Assembly (NCBI GenBank): GCA_009746045.1
Contig: RPFO01001748.1
Span: 1 to 64,000, forward strand
Origin: Mesostigma viride
Taxonomy: Eukaryota; Streptophyta; Mesostigmatophyceae; Mesostigmatales; Mesostigmataceae
DNA: 64,000 nucleotides
Reading direction: 5' to 3'
A program made the translations under genes and the position numbers. Position 1 is the stretch's first letter; every line of letters begins with the position of its first letter. The notes beneath the pieces were generated by a model. That model was not told the DNA's origin and did no database searches. It saw only the letters and a program-made list of their open reading frames with translations. Positions 47,001 to 55,837 of this stretch are shown in pieces.

Positions 47001-49313
47001 TGGAGGCATGGTGCCGGTGGAGTAGAACGTGGCTCTCCCATCGATGTGTCTGTCTGTGTGCGCTTTGGCGATGTACCCGTGAGCGTGCCTGTGCTCAGTC
47101 ACTACTCATCGTCACTGCACATTTGTGCTCGCATGAGTCTGTCCATGGCGCGCGCTGGGCATATTTGCGTGGTGGTTGTCTCGGTGATGTGCCTACCTGC
47201 CTGTGTGTGCGTGCGTGCGTGCGTGTGTGCATGTGTGTGTGTGCGCGTGCGTGTGCGTGTGCGCGAGCGCATAGGCGTGGGCGTGGGCGTGGGCGTGGGT
47301 GTGGGTGCGTGCGGGCGGGCGGGCGGGCGGGCAAGCGGGCGGGCGGGCGGGCGGGCGGGCGGGTGGGCGGGCGGGCGGGCGGGCGGGCGGGCGGGCGGGC
47401 GGGCGAGCGAGCGAGCGCATATGTGTGTGTGCCTTCGGCTATGTATTCACGTGCTGGTTGTCGCAATGATCAATGTGCATGCATGGTGTGTTCGCGCATG
47501 TGTGTATATCTGTCCCTGGCGTTTGCGGGGCAAGCCATTTGCGCACTGTCTGTCTCAATTATATAATTGCTCTGCATGGTATTTGTCACCCTCGCGGCCA
47601 CAGGGCAAGCTCCAGTTCTCCAGCGATGCGGAGGTGCTTATCTTCGTCTGCGGCTTCTGGTTCTTCTCGGGGTACATCAACACGCTGGTGAGCGCCACTA
47701 TAGTGACCAGTGATTGCGCCTCTATAGTGACCAGTGATCGCGCCGCTAGTGAACAGTGATGACAATGTTTGTGGAACATCTGATGGGACACACAGGGTGT
47801 GCAGAGGAAACCCCTCGCGATGGCATCCCTGCTCTTGAGTGGAACCGTGGTGGCAACGTGTGTGATGCAAGGGGATACTGTCTGTAGTATGACTGTGCTA
47901 GAAGGTAGGTAAACGTAAGTGTGAATGGTGATTGGTCACCGTTTCCGAGCAGGGGATAGGAGGGGAGGGGAGGGAAAAGGAGAAGATGGCATGGGCAAGG
48001 CAAAAAAGGAATTATCGGGCAATGATTTGGTTGCACGAAGTCTACCATCTTTTATATAAAAGAGGCATGGGAGATAGCATGGCGCGCCAAGGCGGCCACC
48101 GCTGGACTTTTTGTGATAGGCTTGGACTGGACCTGTGCTTTCCTAGGAGGAACGGTGTTGAAAGGAAAATGATAGAGATATGTGGACATTGATGGAACAC
48201 GATTGAGACGTACTTGATAATTGCATTGATTGATATTAGTCGGAATTATTTAGCCAGGACCACATGCCACCAAACTTGTCCACCGACCACATAATGTGGA
48301 TCCCGTGGTGGCTACATCGTGGCAAGGATAGACCAACGTAAGTTGCGTCTTCCTCTTATGCACAAAGGTGCACAATGTGTGAGTGCTCGGCAGGCTGGCA
48401 CAAAGATTGCGTAGCTTATCTGAAATGTGCTGAGAATGCGTTACGCTAGCCAGATTCCGTTAACACTCTCTACTCGAGTAGTACGACTGAATAGTACGCC
48501 AGCTGTAGGTCGTAGGAACCTGGACGTACACGTCATTACATAATGTGCCGGTTCTCGTAGCTTCGGCACTAATATCTTGGTCATTCCGTGACCAAATCAT
48601 GAGCCGTAACATGACACGCGCTCGTTGCCCCAACACAGTATAATACTCTGCCGATATTAATTACGGCCAGAAACACGGCAGGCGGGTGCGATTAATAGGG
48701 ATGCAACCCTAATGCCTCCGTTTACAATGGATGGCCTAAATGAAATATATTAACGGCAGGCAGTTGGGCACACAGTGTGAAAGTCACCTGTGACAAACGG
48801 GCGCACGCCCGCGCAACCTCCTGATCTGTCTGTAATCTGGGGGCAGATGACCCACAAAGATAGGTGGCAGGTAGTCATGATGGATACCAACCCCAAACTT
48901 GTCAGTGGGGGGGACGCGTGTGACCAAATTCGGCAACCGTAGTGATTCGGGCTGTGGTGCCCGCAAGCCTGTTACTAGAAAGCTAGATAGGTAGATCCAC
49001 CAATCCCAATTATTTTCATCCCACTGAGGACTTATGCTCATGTGACGCAGTCTACGTGTCAATAAATAAATTAATTATGGGTTCTTGAATTTTCATAAAA
49101 ATCTGCTTTGATATCTTCTGATGATTGGTCACAATTACTTTTCCTTCTCTTCCTTCTGGCTCTTCACCTGGACAGGCATTCAAGCTGGCACCCTGCCTTG
49201 TGGTTAAGGACTACCGCAATCGTGTGGGCGCCCTCATGACGGTCATTTTCCAAGTCGGCAGTTTCACAGGGCTCGTGATCGCTGCCCTCCTGCACCTGGC
49301 TCTGCTCCCCTGA
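31807..49313 (+). CDS. Equilibrative nucleoside transporter (SLC29/ENT family), 13 exons, giant central loop
   Basis: Joined from 31807-32031, 34138-34219, 35053-35124, 35743-35791, 36975-37059, 37630-37740, 38280-38446, 39054-41226, 43943-44010, 44869-44929, 46675-46809, 47604-47687 and 49176-49313. All phases agree; the total is 3450 nt, giving 1149 residues. The N-terminus has a D-x4-LL-like signal (DLKLPLL). About ten hydrophobic segments are visible, including one shared by exons 1-2, then PSIPMLILQVVFDHRMDQRF (exon 3), ASAPLILATTWFFG (exon 6) and VWPCAGALFMSILASTVVYQ (exon 9). SDLAGR after YLRM (exons 10-11) and the C-terminal NRVGALMTVIFQVG (exon 13) fit the ENT pattern. Without exon 8 the protein would be about 425 residues, the normal ENT size. 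Exon 8 adds about 724 Ser/Gly/Pro-rich residues to the loop between helices 6 and 7. Role by family: passive nucleoside or nucleobase transport. The membrane is unknown. TM3-TM4 look short, so a small exon may be missing. Confidence 0.87.
32253..32611. repeat. GTGTGC hexamer array
   Basis: About 55 nearly perfect GTGTGC units, ending in CG and TG dinucleotide runs, inside ENT intron 1. Confidence 0.95.
34044..34166. repeat. Copy of the ENT exon 2 acceptor edge
   Basis: GCACGTAGGCCGGCTTGACC (34045-34064) plus GCCCTTTCTGC matches the real edge GCGTGCAGGCCGGCTTCACT (34130-34149) plus GCCCTCTCTGC. Confidence 0.8.
34138..34219 (+). CDS. ENT exon 2: second half of TM1
   Basis: 82 nt, phase 0 to 1, beginning AGFTALSAAMVFYKKLYSPR. 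Acceptor CGTGCAG and donor CTT|GTACGT both have intronic copies (34044-34080 and 34293-34320). Confidence 0.82.
34203..34320. repeat. Copy of the ENT exon 2 donor edge
   Basis: The real border GAGTTCAACACTTGTACGTGG is followed 90 bp later by GAGTGCAATGCTTGTACGTGG (34295-34315), which keeps the GTACGT donor. Confidence 0.82.
35053..35124 (+). CDS. ENT exon 3: TM2
   Basis: 72 nt, phase 1 to 1, encoding YFLPSIPMLILQVVFDHRMD followed by QRF. The donor is TTG|GTGAGT. Confidence 0.85.
35743..35791 (+). CDS. ENT exon 4: start of TM3
   Basis: 49 nt, phase 1 to 2, encoding GVGVAHRFRNTLALGG. The donor is CAG|GTACGT. Confidence 0.72.
35995..36190. repeat. Imperfect tandem of about 50-100 bp in ENT intron 4
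   Basis: TGGCCCCCCTG...TGCAGCACTCT and related units recur at 36010-36035, 36089-36120 and 36134-36160. Confidence 0.7.
36866..37000. repeat. Copy of the ENT exon 5 acceptor edge
   Basis: CACCAGCTGTGGCAGCCTCATGAG (36871-36894) matches the real edge CGCCAGCTGCGGCGCGCTCATGGG (36970-36993), splice AG included. Confidence 0.75.
36975..37059 (+). CDS. ENT exon 5: TM3-TM4
   Basis: 85 nt, phase 2 to 0, encoding CGALMGMLSGISFGSSHQLV and on to SARCS, which fits the G-x(n)-G-S-x-x-G segment of ENTs. The donor is TCG|GTGAGT. Confidence 0.78.
37630..37740 (+). CDS. ENT exon 6: TM5
   Basis: 37 codons, phase 0 to 0, beginning VALEIGFVASAPLILATTWF. The donor is GAG|GTGAGG. Confidence 0.83.
38280..38446 (+). 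CDS. ENT exon 7: TM6 and start of central loop
   Basis: 167 nt, phase 0 to 2, beginning VAAALSLVGLSSMLVLIASE. The only donor giving the correct phase into exon 8 is TGCAG|GCAAGC, so intron 7 is a GC-AG intron. Confidence 0.78.
38447..38725. repeat. About 60-70-bp degenerate tandem in ENT intron 7
   Basis: Units with GCA(G/T)GCAA(G/A)...TGGTGGCA...CACTGCC(C)CTCTTGAT recur about four times downstream of the exon 7 GC donor. Confidence 0.72.
39054..41226 (+). CDS. ENT exon 8: giant low-complexity cytoplasmic loop
   Basis: 2173 nt, phase 2 to 0. Acceptor CACCCCCAG|G completes an Arg codon from exon 7, followed by LAYHPHSPRTN. The encoded part is rich in Ser, Gly, Pro and basic/acidic patches (SPRGVGSGSPRGGGS-like, then SGLSTDYSGLSTDCSGCESG) with no hydrophobic helix. 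It ends DPSLLKFLDV, and the donor GTG|GTATGC joins to VWPCAGA. The opposite strand also has a long open frame here, a by-product of high GC. Confidence 0.82.
41208..41600. repeat. Copies of the ENT exon 8 donor edge
   Basis: The real border reads CTCAAGTTTTTGGACGTG|GTATGCGTTTGTGAT (41209-41241). A copy reads CTCAAACTCCTGGACACGGTATCCGTTTGTGAT (41366-41398), and a shorter one CTTGACGTGGTACGTGGCGAT occurs at 41573-41593. The coding side and the intron side are duplicated together. Confidence 0.88.
41955..42910. repeat. 30-bp repeat family in two clusters
   Basis: Units like CCTACCATAGTAATAGCCATG...TTTGAAT occur three to four times at 41958-42058 and three times at 42830-42905, about 800 bp apart in ENT intron 8. 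Confidence 0.8.
43440..43915. repeat. 18-bp pyrimidine-rich minisatellite with 174-bp higher-order duplication
   Basis: CCTCTTGTCCCCCTTCCG units repeat about 25 times. A segment including CCCTGTGGGCTGACACCATC occurs twice at a spacing of about 174 bp. The array stops about 28 bp before the acceptor of ENT exon 9. Long open frames here are compositional. Confidence 0.92.
43943..44010 (+). CDS. ENT exon 9: TM7
   Basis: 68 nt, phase 0 to 2, encoding VWPCAGALFMSILASTVVYQ followed by FF. The donor is TCT|GTGAGT. Confidence 0.87.
44000..44217. repeat. Copies of the ENT exon 9 donor edge
   Basis: The border TACCAATTTTTTCTGTGAGTG (43996-44016) recurs as TCCAATTATCCTGTGAGCG (44071-44089), CACCAACTTTTCCTGTGTGGG (44113-44133), CTCTACCTGTGAGTG (44173-44187) and CTAGTTGTCCTGTGAGCG (44197-44214). 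Confidence 0.87.
44869..44929 (+). CDS. ENT exon 10
   Basis: 61 nt, phase 2 to 0, encoding YIPSQTGNHNLPQTLFYLRM, the helix before the ENT (S)DLxGR motif. The donor is ATG|GTGCGT. Confidence 0.83.
45488..46288. repeat. 29-bp minisatellite
   Basis: About 27 units of GAGGTAGGGGAGATTGAACACACGGAGAT with few variants, plus one short internal duplication at 45900-45920, in ENT intron 10. There are no spacers, so it is not a CRISPR array. The minus-strand frames of about 300 codons follow the 29-codon (87-nt) periodicity. Confidence 0.95.
46675..46809 (+). CDS. ENT exon 11: SDLAGR motif and TM9
   Basis: 45 codons, phase 0 to 0, beginning ISDLAGRQVPWAPSRFNLSI. It then has the helix SPLVLFITALLRITAMPAVF. 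The donor is AAG|GTGGGT. Confidence 0.88.
46771..47003. repeat. Copies of the ENT exon 11 donor edge
   Basis: The exon end GCATCACCGCCATGCCCGCCGTC...TACATCAAG|GTGGG (46772-46814) recurs as GCATCACCGCCACGCCGGCCGTC...TACATCAGGGGGGTG (46954-46996), and partly as TACATCAAGGGGGGTGAG (46863-46880). Confidence 0.88.
47205..47420. repeat. GTGCGT / GTGGGC / GCGGGCGG arrays
   Basis: Three simple repeats in a row within ENT intron 11: GTGCGT-type, then GTGGGC, then about 25 GCGG/GGGC tetramers. Confidence 0.92.
47604..47687 (+). CDS. ENT exon 12: TM10
   Basis: 28 codons, phase 0 to 0, encoding GKLQFSSDAEVLIFVCGFWF followed by FSGYINTL. The donor is CTG|GTGAGC. Confidence 0.86.
47698..47760. repeat. 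Short tandem downstream of ENT exon 12 donor
   Basis: CTATAGTGACCAGTGAT(T/C)GCGCC is present twice in tandem (47698-47744), followed by a third, broken unit. Confidence 0.85.
49176..49313 (+). CDS. ENT exon 13: TM11 and stop
   Basis: 45 codons plus TGA. It begins AFKLAPCLVVKDYRNRVGAL and ends in a C-terminal helix (VIFQVGSFTGLVIAALLHLA), as expected for the last ENT segment. The acceptor is CTGGACAG. Confidence 0.88.
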   Translation, partial: AFKLAPCLVVKDYRNRVGALMTVIFQVGSFTGLVIAALLHLALLP

Positions 49314-50480
49314 TAGGATTGAAGATAAGTTAAACTACGTGACAGTGTTGATCTGTCCCTTGATGGGGGTAGCATAGAGCACGTTTCTCTAAGGGAAAGT
49401 GCCTCATTTTTAAATATTTGTCCTCCGTGACGGTCACACGGTGGTTATCAAGGATTGGTGTCAGACTCAGTACCTATGTACTACGCTCCCCCAGCTATTC
49501 CAAGCTTGGGGGCTGTCTTTCCCCGGCTGATGATTTGGGCATGACAGGAACTGTCATTGGTGCTGAACAAGGTGTTTGCTGCTGAGCATTTTGTCTGTAG
49601 TACCTTATGGCTTAGGAGCCCCTGTTTCATCCAAATTTTGAATGGTGTACATCAGCATATAGAGCAAATTTTGGATAGTAGAATCTTTGTACTGTGGTGT
49701 TCGATTGAGAGTTTTTTAATGAAATTAAATTATAACACGACTCCGTTGGAAGATCATTTAGCACAGATTCCTTGCTGGATGGGTGGAGGTGGGCGAAGCC
49801 GCATAATCGAACTAAGCGAACTCTAAGCTATCTAGTCTAGAAGATCTAACTACGCTACTCAGCAAAGCGCCCCTTCCGCTTGGGGGGAGGGGGTTTGCCC
49901 ACAGGGGCTGGCGTGTGAGCCTGGACAATCTTCTGCCACCTCTTCTTGTTCTGCATAGCAGTCCACAGTAGAGATGCACACACGTCACGGTAGAGACACA
50001 CACGTCACGGTAGACACATCAGGTGGCCCCCCGCGGGCGCCCAGCTCAGCCTGGCCCGCACCTCCGCCGGCCTTACGTGGGCCGGGCCACGTCATGCTAG
50101 ACGCCGCAAGGCCCGCACCTTCAAAGAACAGCTAGTAGATGACATGGGGGGGCTAGGCCTCTCCGTGATTTGGAACAAGATGATTAATTAATTAATTAAT
50201 TTAATTTAATTTAATTAATTAATCAATAGACACGTGAACAAGATGATGGACAAGGCCAAGTGGGCTCAGGTCCTAGAGGACAAAAAAACCCCTCCCGTGG
50301 GGAAGCGCCCGCGTGTTTGCAAACGCGGGGAGCACGCTGGACAGGACTCCTAGGGTAGAGAGCTTAGAATAATAGCGATGGCTTGATGTTGTAGATAGAT
50401 TAGACCGGTAGGATTGTGTGTCCCCATCCATCCATCCATCCGTCCATCGGGGTTAATGCTCCGTGCCTCCCCAACGGGAG
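49314..50480. other. Intergenic, nothing recognised
   Basis: This is downstream of ENT. It contains a small tandem (CACACGTCACGGTAGA, 49977-50012) and an AT tract of TTAA/TTTAA units (50184-50226). No gene is seen. Confidence 0.4.
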
Positions 50481-50487
50481 CACGAGT

Positions 50488-52480
50488 CTAATTATTATTA
50501 GCAGTCCAAAGAAGAGAGAGGGAGTAAATGCCGTGTTCAAGCTGAGCGGGGACCACTAGGTCGGCCAGCAACATCTGGATGTAGTTCATGGCAGGTTTAC
50601 CCAGCTTTCTAGGAATGTCCTTGGGGCCAGGCCAGGTCAGGATGTGCCGCCCTGGTTGGCCAAGCCGCTGGGGGCCGGCCAGACCAAGGGCGGTATCTAC
50701 CTGACTGGTGCGAGCAAGATGTCCTACAAATGTTATCCTACGCTGCCTAATCTCGCCCGAAATGCGAGGCATACCCTAATACAAAGACTCTAAAGACCTA
50801 TGTGTGGAAAACCCTTCATTCACCTGCATCCTGTAAACCGTGCCGTCTAGCTTGGCGACCAGTGTGTCCGTGAGTGTCCATGCCTTGGCGCCATACGTAA
50901 GCACCGTGAGGACGAGGACCTTGAAGAGCATGCGCTAATTGCGGTGCTCGCCCAGGCCCTTCGAGCGTCAGTAGGTGTTGAGCGAACGAAGCCTAGCCGA
51001 GGCCAGGCCGATGCCAATGTCCACATCGCCGGCGGTGTCGGGAAGCATGCTCCCCAGCAGTTTGAAGCGATCACGGAACGGGACCTCCGTCCCGTCTAGC
51101 AGCAGCGGCAGGCGGCGGGCGACTGGAAGCCCCAATCACCATCGCCTCAGTTTTGACACTCATCTCCAACCCCACCGCCCGCGCCTCCCGAAGCCCAGAC
51201 AGTCCAGCCAGGTCTGAATGTGCTCGGGGCGCGCGATGTGGGTGGTATCATCCGCATAAATCAGGTCGGACAGGCGGTAGCCAGCCGGGCCACCGCTGCC
51301 GTGTTCGCGCTCGTTAAGGATGTCCAAGCCGGGCTCGCACCCCTTAAGAGCAGTAAAGCGCGCACGTGCCCGGCGCATGACGTGATCTACGACAATAATG
51401 AACAGATATGGGGACAGGACACAACCTTGCCACACCCCGTGGTGAAGGGTGAATGGTGGGGTGGTGCCTTCCGCAGTCCGCACTAGTCACTACTGCCTGT
51501 GAGCCCTCATACAGTCGACGAATGGCAGCAACAAACGCTGGTGGTACCCGATCCAGAGCTAGGATGGCCCAAAGAGCCTCCCAGAGGACCGTGTCAAAGG
51601 CCTTGATATAGTCAACCAAAATGAAGACCAGCGGCAAACCGCCAGGGAAAAGGCGACGCACCTCCTCCATCAACCGGCGCGCCACAAATACAGCCATGAC
51701 AGTGTCACGACCACGACGGAAACCCATCTGAGACTCACCCAGGTGTGGGTCCAGCGCGGCGCGGAGCCTGTGCAGCATCATGCGCATGAAGACCTTCAGC
51801 GCGGCGCTCTGGAGGCAGATACACCCCGATAGTTACCGGGGTCAGCAGCAGAGCCCTTCTTGTACAGCATGACGCGGATGGCCGTCTGCCACTCAGCACT
51901 GAGGCGGAGGCTCCTCAGAGAGCAGGACACAGTTGCAGAACGCCAGCAGAAGCTCCCTCACCGCCGGGTCAGGGGTCTTCAGCAGCTCAGCAGAAAGGTG
52001 GTCGGCACCGACTGCCGCGTCGAACCGCAGGCAAGCAAGGGCGCCGTCCAATTCCTCCAAAGTGAAGGGGACATCAGTGGACGACGTCGTTGGTGGCAAG
52101 GCAGCCCTCCTTCAAGGCGGGGACTTGGTAGTCCGCGGTCGAGGTCGAGGGGGGCGCTGCCAGGCGGCGGGGGGGTCCGGCAACACCAAGGCGGGCGGCC
52201 GTCTCCGGGTGAAGCGGCGGGGGGGGGGGGCGCGAGCCCCACCTGTCAAGGAAACATTGTGGTCCAACCAGCGGTCAAGGCTGACCGGCGCCGTGCCGTC
52301 CCCCGTGTGCTCCACCGGGGTGCGCTGCCGCCGGCCGCCGAGCCGGTACGCCGAGGTGGTACCACATGTCCTTGCCCTGGTTGCGAGCTTGGCAGGCCTT
52401 GGCATCCGTGTTGCACTGGGCCGCCTCTGCGCCCTGAGCGTGTGCGTAGGCCTCCACAACTTAGGGCAGCCTTGAGCACC
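50488..52480 (-). pseudogene. Decayed LINE (non-LTR retrotransposon) reverse transcriptase
   Basis: Read from about 52480 down to 50488, successive frames carry pieces of one LINE ORF2. PFTLEELDGALACLRFDAAV (RT start, around 52060) is followed by an AIRVMLYKKG...NYRG motif near 51880-51820 in another frame. MGFRRGRDTV and ILVDYIKAFDTV (motif A, 51787-51344 frame) come next. After another frame change come GVWQGCVLSPYLF (motif B) and LIYADDTTHIA (motif C) between 51483 and 51160. Later fragments include YGAKAWTLTDTL and RRITFVGHLART (50772-50488). At least three frame breaks and stop codons show it is dead. No endonuclease or ORF1 is visible. Confidence 0.85.
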
Positions 52481-52649
52481 GGAGTTCAGCAGCGGGAATA
52501 TTCCCCTGCGCCCCCGCGCCGGCCCCTACACCAGGGGCCGGTCCCGCCGACAATCCCGCGATGGATGTTCCACTTGGTGGTCCATTAAGGGGATTCACTA
52601 CGAGGCTATCAGGTGGTGCGCCGGCAGTCGCCGAGGAATTCCCTCCCAA

Positions 52650-54001
52650 ACGTGGGTGTCACGGACGCGAGCTATGTCATCCGGGCGCCCACTATGCACA
52701 AGACCGGTGACGTGCGCAAGGAATTTGTTTTCTACGCATTTTCGACAAAGGCTAGTGACCGGGGGGGGACACTAGCACTTGCAGCATAAGAGCGGACGAA
52801 AGTGTACGTGCACGCGCGCCGGGCCAGGCACAGCTGGGCGCGCAGCACTGACTTGAGCGGACGGCAGCACAAGTGTGCAGCGTCGAGAGGATCATACGCG
52901 TGTTAGTGGACAGCTGGAGCTGAAGCTGGACTGCTGGACTTCAACAGCGCCGAGGCTATTGACAGGCCAGGTGTCTTTGTGGTGTAGAATAGCGGGTCAA
53001 CGTTATGAGGACTGGACAGAAAATGGAAAAGGACAATTTGCGGTGCGGAGCCAGATCGCTGGAATGAATGCGAAATCGCTGGCAGCCCTACAAAGGGATT
53101 TCTTCTAGAAAGGAACGATTAGACGCAATGTTTGCTGGGCCACTCACACGCAAGGTGTGAGCGTGCAGATTGTCTGAAGGATATTATGCTTCGACCTTGC
53201 TGGACGTGACTCAATGTCGGACATTCCCAGGGACAGAAATGCCGGAGCCTCTAGGAGATGAGATCGGCAACAGGGTAGCAATTTAGATTTGTCGGGATGC
53301 CTTCCTGCTTTTGTTGGCATGTGTGGTAGAAAGCCAGGACGGCAACTGGAATGCGGTTTCTATTCGCATGGTTCAGGCAGCAAGATAGTTTTGGCATTCC
53401 TGGCTGGACTGACAAGTGTGGCGTGTGTCATGCGTGTGGCATGACGAATGGTTTGGTTCATAGTCGAAGAGGACTCTCACGCAGCGTGTAGTCTCTTCGA
53501 GTCTCTCGTTAGTGGCCTTCGTGTTTCTCCCTTTCCTTGGGAGCAAGGCCGGTAGCATGTCATGGAGCGCTGCCTAACTGCGGGCTCGTGAGCATGGAGT
53601 GCATCGATATTGAGACTATCAACGTGTTGTAATTGTATTAACTTTCTCAATAAATTCCGCATGTGCGGCTTCATCATCAGACTGTGCAAAGTGTGTGTTT
53701 TGAAAGCATTATTCTATAGCAGGGGAGGCAATAAGGTGGTTATCAGGCACGAGGGACAGTTCCTTGTCCTCGGCTGAGAGCCCTCCTTTCGTTACTCGAA
53801 GAGACTACCCGGTAGTCTGCTTCCTTCTGTTCGAAGCCAAGACGTTGGCTTTAGTGTTTATCAACCATCAGCAGTACAGGGAACGGCCTGGCTGACAGTT
53901 TGTAAAGGAAGTGTCTTGAGACAGATTTTAAGAAAATAGAACTAGCCAGAATTTGCTGGCTCTTGTCTTTTTCTGGCAGGCTAACCTAGGCTTGTTGGTT
54001 C
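52650..54001. other. Leader region upstream of the gypsy gag ORF
   Basis: No gene is recognised. An AATAAA-containing segment (53645-53655) and a possible untranslated leader lead up to gag. I found no matching long terminal repeat on the other side of the element, so LTR limits are not called. Confidence 0.35.
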
Positions 54002-55837
54002 TTGTTTTGCCCATCGGTCAGCTGGTGCATGCCACTGACGCGAGCGCAGACTCGAGCCATGGCGGATGCAAATAGAGCAGATGCCGACACGTCCGCTCCG
54101 GGGTCGAATGGCGGGATTCCTCCCGCCGTACCCGCAGTGGGTGAGAGTCGCGACCAAGAAGCGCCGCTGAGTATGGTGGCGCTGTTCGCGCAGATGCAAG
54201 CGCAGATGCAGCAACAGTCGCAACAGTTGCAGCAGCAATTGGCGCTGCAGATGCGGGAAGTGACCGACAGATTGGTGGCCGTAGAGGGTCGTCATCTGCA
54301 GTCCACACCATGGGACGGGCAGGCATCGATGCCGGGCCCCAGTGGTGTTGCCGCGGAGCCGAGGGAGCGGGACCAGCCGCCAACCTCAGGTAATGCGGCG
54401 GGAAGGGCTTCGATGGAACCGGGGGTTTTGGCTGGGTCGCTAACCCAACACGACTTGCTTGGTGAGGCGGATGGTCAGCCACGGGGCGAGTATACGCTGG
54501 CGCCCAGGCGCCTGCCTTTCGATCAAGCGCGAGACGGATTGCACGAGGAGAACGGGGCAGGGCTGGCGCGCGCGATGGACCCACACAGGGGTGCACCAGG
54601 ACGCATGCTGCCAGGCGGGGCCTCAATTCCGTTTGGGCGAGGCGGTGGGGCGCTGACCGGCGGGTCGACTGCACGGTGGTCAAGTGTGCCAATCGGGCGC
54701 ATTCCGCCCATGGAGGACATAACCACGCCGCTGGCTTTCCGAGTACGGGAGGCAGCACGACCAAGCACGCTGGCGCAGGGACGCGCAGCTCAGCGACCGC
54801 CGGAGGATGCCGATGGGGTGCAGTACCCGCAAAGGGTGCGCCTCATACCGGAAGGCGCGAAGATGCCCACCCTACCACGGGTGGACATGCGCGAGAAGTT
54901 CTCCACAACCGGCAATCTGGCCACGCTGGCGCAGGCCTACAACGCGTACAAGTCATGGATTGATCTGCAATACATGACTACGCAAGGCGCTGTAATGCAT
55001 GAGTTTGTGATGAACAACATGCATTTTTTCTTTCACGGCCTTACGCTGAGGCGAGTGGCTAGGCTGGTGGAGCAGTGGAGAGAGGTCTCGCTGTACACGC
55101 GTCACACGGACGTGTGGTTCGGCTTCGACGGGCGTGGCCAGCCCGACTATGACAACATCATGTATGGTGTCGACCCTGCCGAGGAACTGTGGGGCCTCCT
55201 TCGCCAGGAATACCCGGTGGAGACCATCAAGGCAGAGCGTGAGTGGCGCAGTTTCAAGATAGCCGAGGGTGAAACCCCGGAGCAATCTTACGAGCGCCTC
55301 ATGGAGTTCGCCGGCGAAGTGGAGGACTGGTCCGAAAAGCTGGCGTGTCAGAAATGGCTGCAAGCGCTAGGCTCCAAGGAGATGGAGCTGCCCACGCCGC
55401 CCAACGGCCAGCCGTGGCGATTGCGGTCACTGTGCATTGAGGTCAGGGCCATGATGCGACGACACGCGCAAGGCCGGATCTCGGTAAGCACGGTGGTGGC
55501 CGAGCTGCAGGCCAAGGTCGACGCGCTGACCAAGGCCAAGTCGGGTGAGTCGTCTGCCACAAGACAAGCGCGCCCGCAAGGCGGCCACGGTGCTAGCAGG
55601 AACCAAGGGGGGTCTCGCAACGCCTCATCGCATGATGCAACCCAGGGTAACGCCGCTGGCGGCAACAAAGACGCTGCCGCCCCGACGCGAGCTGGGGGGG
55701 CACGTCCTCACAGACGGGTACTAGGACGGATGCGCGCAAATCGGGCTGCTTCCTTTGCGACAAGGATGGGCACCTTAGTCGCGAGTGTCCAAGCCGCTGC
55801 ACGAAGCCGCATGGGGCAGACACGAAGTGGCACCTGA
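54002..55837 (+). CDS. gag polyprotein of the gypsy element
   Basis: 611 codons from the first ATG. The Met at 54029 or 54059 (MADANRADAD) may be the real start. Residues of about 60-95 are a Gln-rich coiled coil (QAQMQQQSQQLQQQLALQMR). A capsid-like core around residues 300-500 includes YNAYKSWIDLQYM and WRSFKIAEGETPEQSYERLM, similar to retrotransposon gag domains. The end of the frame after about 55700 is not gag-like, because the CX2CX4HX4C zinc knuckle lies in the -1 frame. The stop TGA (55835-55837) overlaps an ATG of the pol frame. Confidence 0.82.
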   Translation: MFCPSVSWCMPLTRAQTRAMADANRADADTSAPGSNGGIPPAVPAVGESRDQEAPLSMVALFAQMQAQMQQQSQQLQQQLALQMREVTDRLVAVEGRHLQSTPWDGQASMPGPSGVAAEPRERDQPPTSGNAAGRASMEPGVLAGSLTQHDLLGEADGQPRGEYTLAPRRLPFDQARDGLHEENGAGLARAMDPHRGAPGRMLPGGASIPFGRGGGALTGGSTARWSSVPIGRIPPMEDITTPLAFRVREAARPSTLAQGRAAQRPPEDADGVQYPQRVRLIPEGAKMPTLPRVDMREKFSTTGNLATLAQAYNAYKSWIDLQYMTTQGAVMHEFVMNNMHFFFHGLTLRRVARLVEQWREVSLYTRHTDVWFGFDGRGQPDYDNIMYGVDPAEELWGLLRQEYPVETIKAEREWRSFKIAEGETPEQSYERLMEFAGEVEDWSEKLACQKWLQALGSKEMELPTPPNGQPWRLRSLCIEVRAMMRRHAQGRISVSTVVAELQAKVDALTKAKSGESSATRQARPQGGHGASRNQGGSRNASSHDATQGNAAGGNKDAAAPTRAGGARPHRRVLGRMRANRAASFATRMGTLVASVQAAARSRMGQTRSGT

